Below, one piece after another: positions 5,414-6,700 of a stretch of 6,700 bases of DNA (position 1 is its first letter; every line of letters starts with the position of its first letter). Where the stretch lies: assembly GCA_023396345.1 (NCBI GenBank), contig JAEWWO010000105.1, positions 1-6,700 on the forward strand. Direction: 5' to 3'. This stretch comes from Bacteroidota bacterium. GTDB lineage: Bacteria > Bacteroidota > Bacteroidia > Chitinophagales > Chitinophagaceae. Both the position numbers and the translations under genes were made by a program. Below the pieces are notes generated by a model, which saw only the letters and a program-made list of their open reading frames with translations, was not told the DNA's origin and did not search any database.

Positions 5414-6700
5414 TTGTCCGGAAGAAAAAAAATACTTGTATATTTTCTTACATCATTGTCGGCTGTATTTTTTATTGCCGATAATAATGTTTTTGCACAG
5501 CAGGCATTGGTAAGTGTGCAGTCTCCTGATTTTAAGGTATATGATATTATCCGTGCCGGAAGACTGGGAAAAAACAATGATTATCAGTTTGCCTCCAGAG
5601 ATGTAATCATTCGTCAGGACAGAACTTATTTTTACAGCGACAGTATTTCTCTAAATACGATTACCGGCATAATGGAAGCATTTGGTAGAGTACATATCAA
5701 TGATGCGGACAGTGTACATATTTACACCAATTATTTAAGATACAGAGGCAAGGAAAGAACAGCCTTTTTAAAAGGGAATGTAAAGGTTACGGATGGCAGT
5801 GGCGTACTCACTACAGAGCAGTTGGATTACGATATGAACACCAGTGTAGGCGTGTATAAAACCGGAGGAAAGCTGGTAAACGGACAAACAGTTTTAACCA
5901 GCACAAGAGGCACGTATTATGGTGATACCAGAGACGTAACTTTTTCTAAAAATGTATTACTCGTAGATCCGCAATACCGCATCACTACAGACTCTTTGCT
6001 ATACAACACTTCTACCAGAATTGCCAATTTTGTAGTACTTACGGTAATAACAAGTGGGAATGACAGAAAAATTGTAACTACTGACGGATCTTACAACATG
6101 GATTCCCGTCAGGCATATTTTGGTACGCGTTCCACAATTGTTGACAGTACCACCACTTTAATTGCCGATGAAGTAGCCTACGACGACAGAAACGGGTTTG
6201 GTGAAGCAAGAGGGAATGCCATTCTCAAAGATTCGGTACAGGGCATTGTAGTGATAGCCAACAATATTAAAACCAATAAAAGTGAATCGGCATTTTTGGC
6301 TACGGTAAATCCGCTGGCAATCATGGCGCAGGAGGGCGATTCTACCTACGTAGCGTCTGATACCATTTATTCAGGAAGACTTACAGACAGAATTCAGGGT
6401 AGAGATTATAAAGATATTGAAAGCGATGAGCATACACCCGTTCTCGATTCTGCCAACTACAATGTGCCCAATACTGTTGATGAAGAGATAAGACCGCACA
6501 TGCGCAGAGAATTGCTTCCGGAAAATAATCGCTTACAAACACGTCCGCAGCCGGTTTCAACTGCACCACGTGCCGGTACAAATAATTTAAACAGAATACT
6601 CGATGTTGAGCCGGACTCAACATCTGAAGGTTTAGTTGCCACAGCCGATACATTGATTAATCCGGTTGAGAGGGGCAAAACCACACCATCCGTATTAGAC
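5414..6700 (+). CDS. OstA/LptA-like periplasmic protein, 3' end cut by window edge
   Basis: The frame is open for 429 codons to the right edge. The chosen start is TTG at 5414, giving the signal peptide MSGRKKILVYFL with cleavage probably after VFA at 26-28. TTG at 5408 (adding His-Leu) is the alternative; an in-frame TAA at 5399-5401 rules out more upstream starts, and no ATG or GTG precedes the mature protein. Residues about 30-320 consist of repeated short beta units of OstA type: YFYSDSISLN, MEAFGRVHIN, YLRYRGKERTAFLKGNVKV, LDYDMNTSVG, DSLLYNTSTRIANF, ADEVAYDDRNGFGEARGNA and DTIYSGRL. This matches the Bacteroidota OstA-like proteins, relatives of LptA, which form a beta-jellyroll bridge for LPS between the membranes. 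From about residue 325 the pattern gives way to a Pro/Asn/Thr/Asp-rich polar segment that still continues at the edge. It follows the MCE gene by 31 bp and is likely co-transcribed. That it carries LPS to the LptD at the left is inference. Confidence 0.88.
   Translation, partial: MSGRKKILVYFLTSLSAVFFIADNNVFAQQALVSVQSPDFKVYDIIRAGRLGKNNDYQFASRDVIIRQDRTYFYSDSISLNTITGIMEAFGRVHINDADSVHIYTNYLRYRGKERTAFLKGNVKVTDGSGVLTTEQLDYDMNTSVGVYKTGGKLVNGQTVLTSTRGTYYGDTRDVTFSKNVLLVDPQYRITTDSLLYNTSTRIANFVVLTVITSGNDRKIVTTDGSYNMDSRQAYFGTRSTIVDSTTTLIADEVAYDDRNGFGEARGNAILKDSVQGIVVIANNIKTNKSESAFLATVNPLAIMAQEGDSTYVASDTIYSGRLTDRIQGRDYKDIESDEHTPVLDSANYNVPNTVDEEIRPHMRRELLPENNRLQTRPQPVSTAPRAGTNNLNRILDVEPDSTSEGLVATADTLINPVERGKTTPSVLD

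Noticed and set aside
6381..6684. Minus-strand frames at the right end
   Set aside because: They are antisense to the OstA-like frame, which continues without stops and with a matching residue style to the edge.
1..6700. CRISPR array, tRNA, rRNA, insertion sequence, phage or defence genes
   Set aside because: No spaced direct repeats, cloverleaf-like segments, transposase motifs or terminal inverted repeats were seen; nearly all sequence is explained by five envelope genes.

Overview
The window looks like a piece of a Bacteroidota chromosome, probably from the Chitinophagales/Sphingobacteriales side, although that finer placement is only a guess. The evidence is the AT-rich coding sequence, -7 boxes of the Bacteroidota type (TAnnTTTG), the absence of clear Shine-Dalgarno sites, the use of TTG starts, and protein families with typical Bacteroidota forms (LptD, OstA-like protein, MCE protein). 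Every gene concerns the cell envelope.

Layout: positions 1-2110 (minus strand) hold the first 703 codons of an LptD-type outer-membrane LPS-assembly protein, cut by the left edge. A 161-bp divergent intergenic region follows (2111-2271). The plus strand then carries four genes in series: two tandem Amidase_3 N-acetylmuramoyl-L-alanine amidases (2272-3240 and about 3291-4184), an MCE/MlaD-family lipid-transport protein (4348-5382), and an OstA/LptA-like protein (about 5414 to beyond 6700), cut by the right edge. There is no gene-free stretch above 300 bases. No RNA gene, CRISPR array, insertion sequence or convincing terminator was seen.

Inferred joint role: LptD inserts LPS in the outer membrane, the OstA-like protein could form part of the periplasmic LPS bridge, the MCE protein could carry phospholipid between the membranes, and the amidases cut peptide stems from peptidoglycan. 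Together they form an outer-membrane and wall biogenesis neighbourhood. The most distinctive points are the duplicated amidases with a long, shared, partly basic insert between the second zinc histidine and the catalytic glutamate; the lack of any ATG/GTG start for two signal-peptide genes; a long low-complexity segment in the OstA-like protein; and a G7 tract within lptD. Nothing here amounts to a clearly new system. It is a conserved type of envelope locus with some unusual details.
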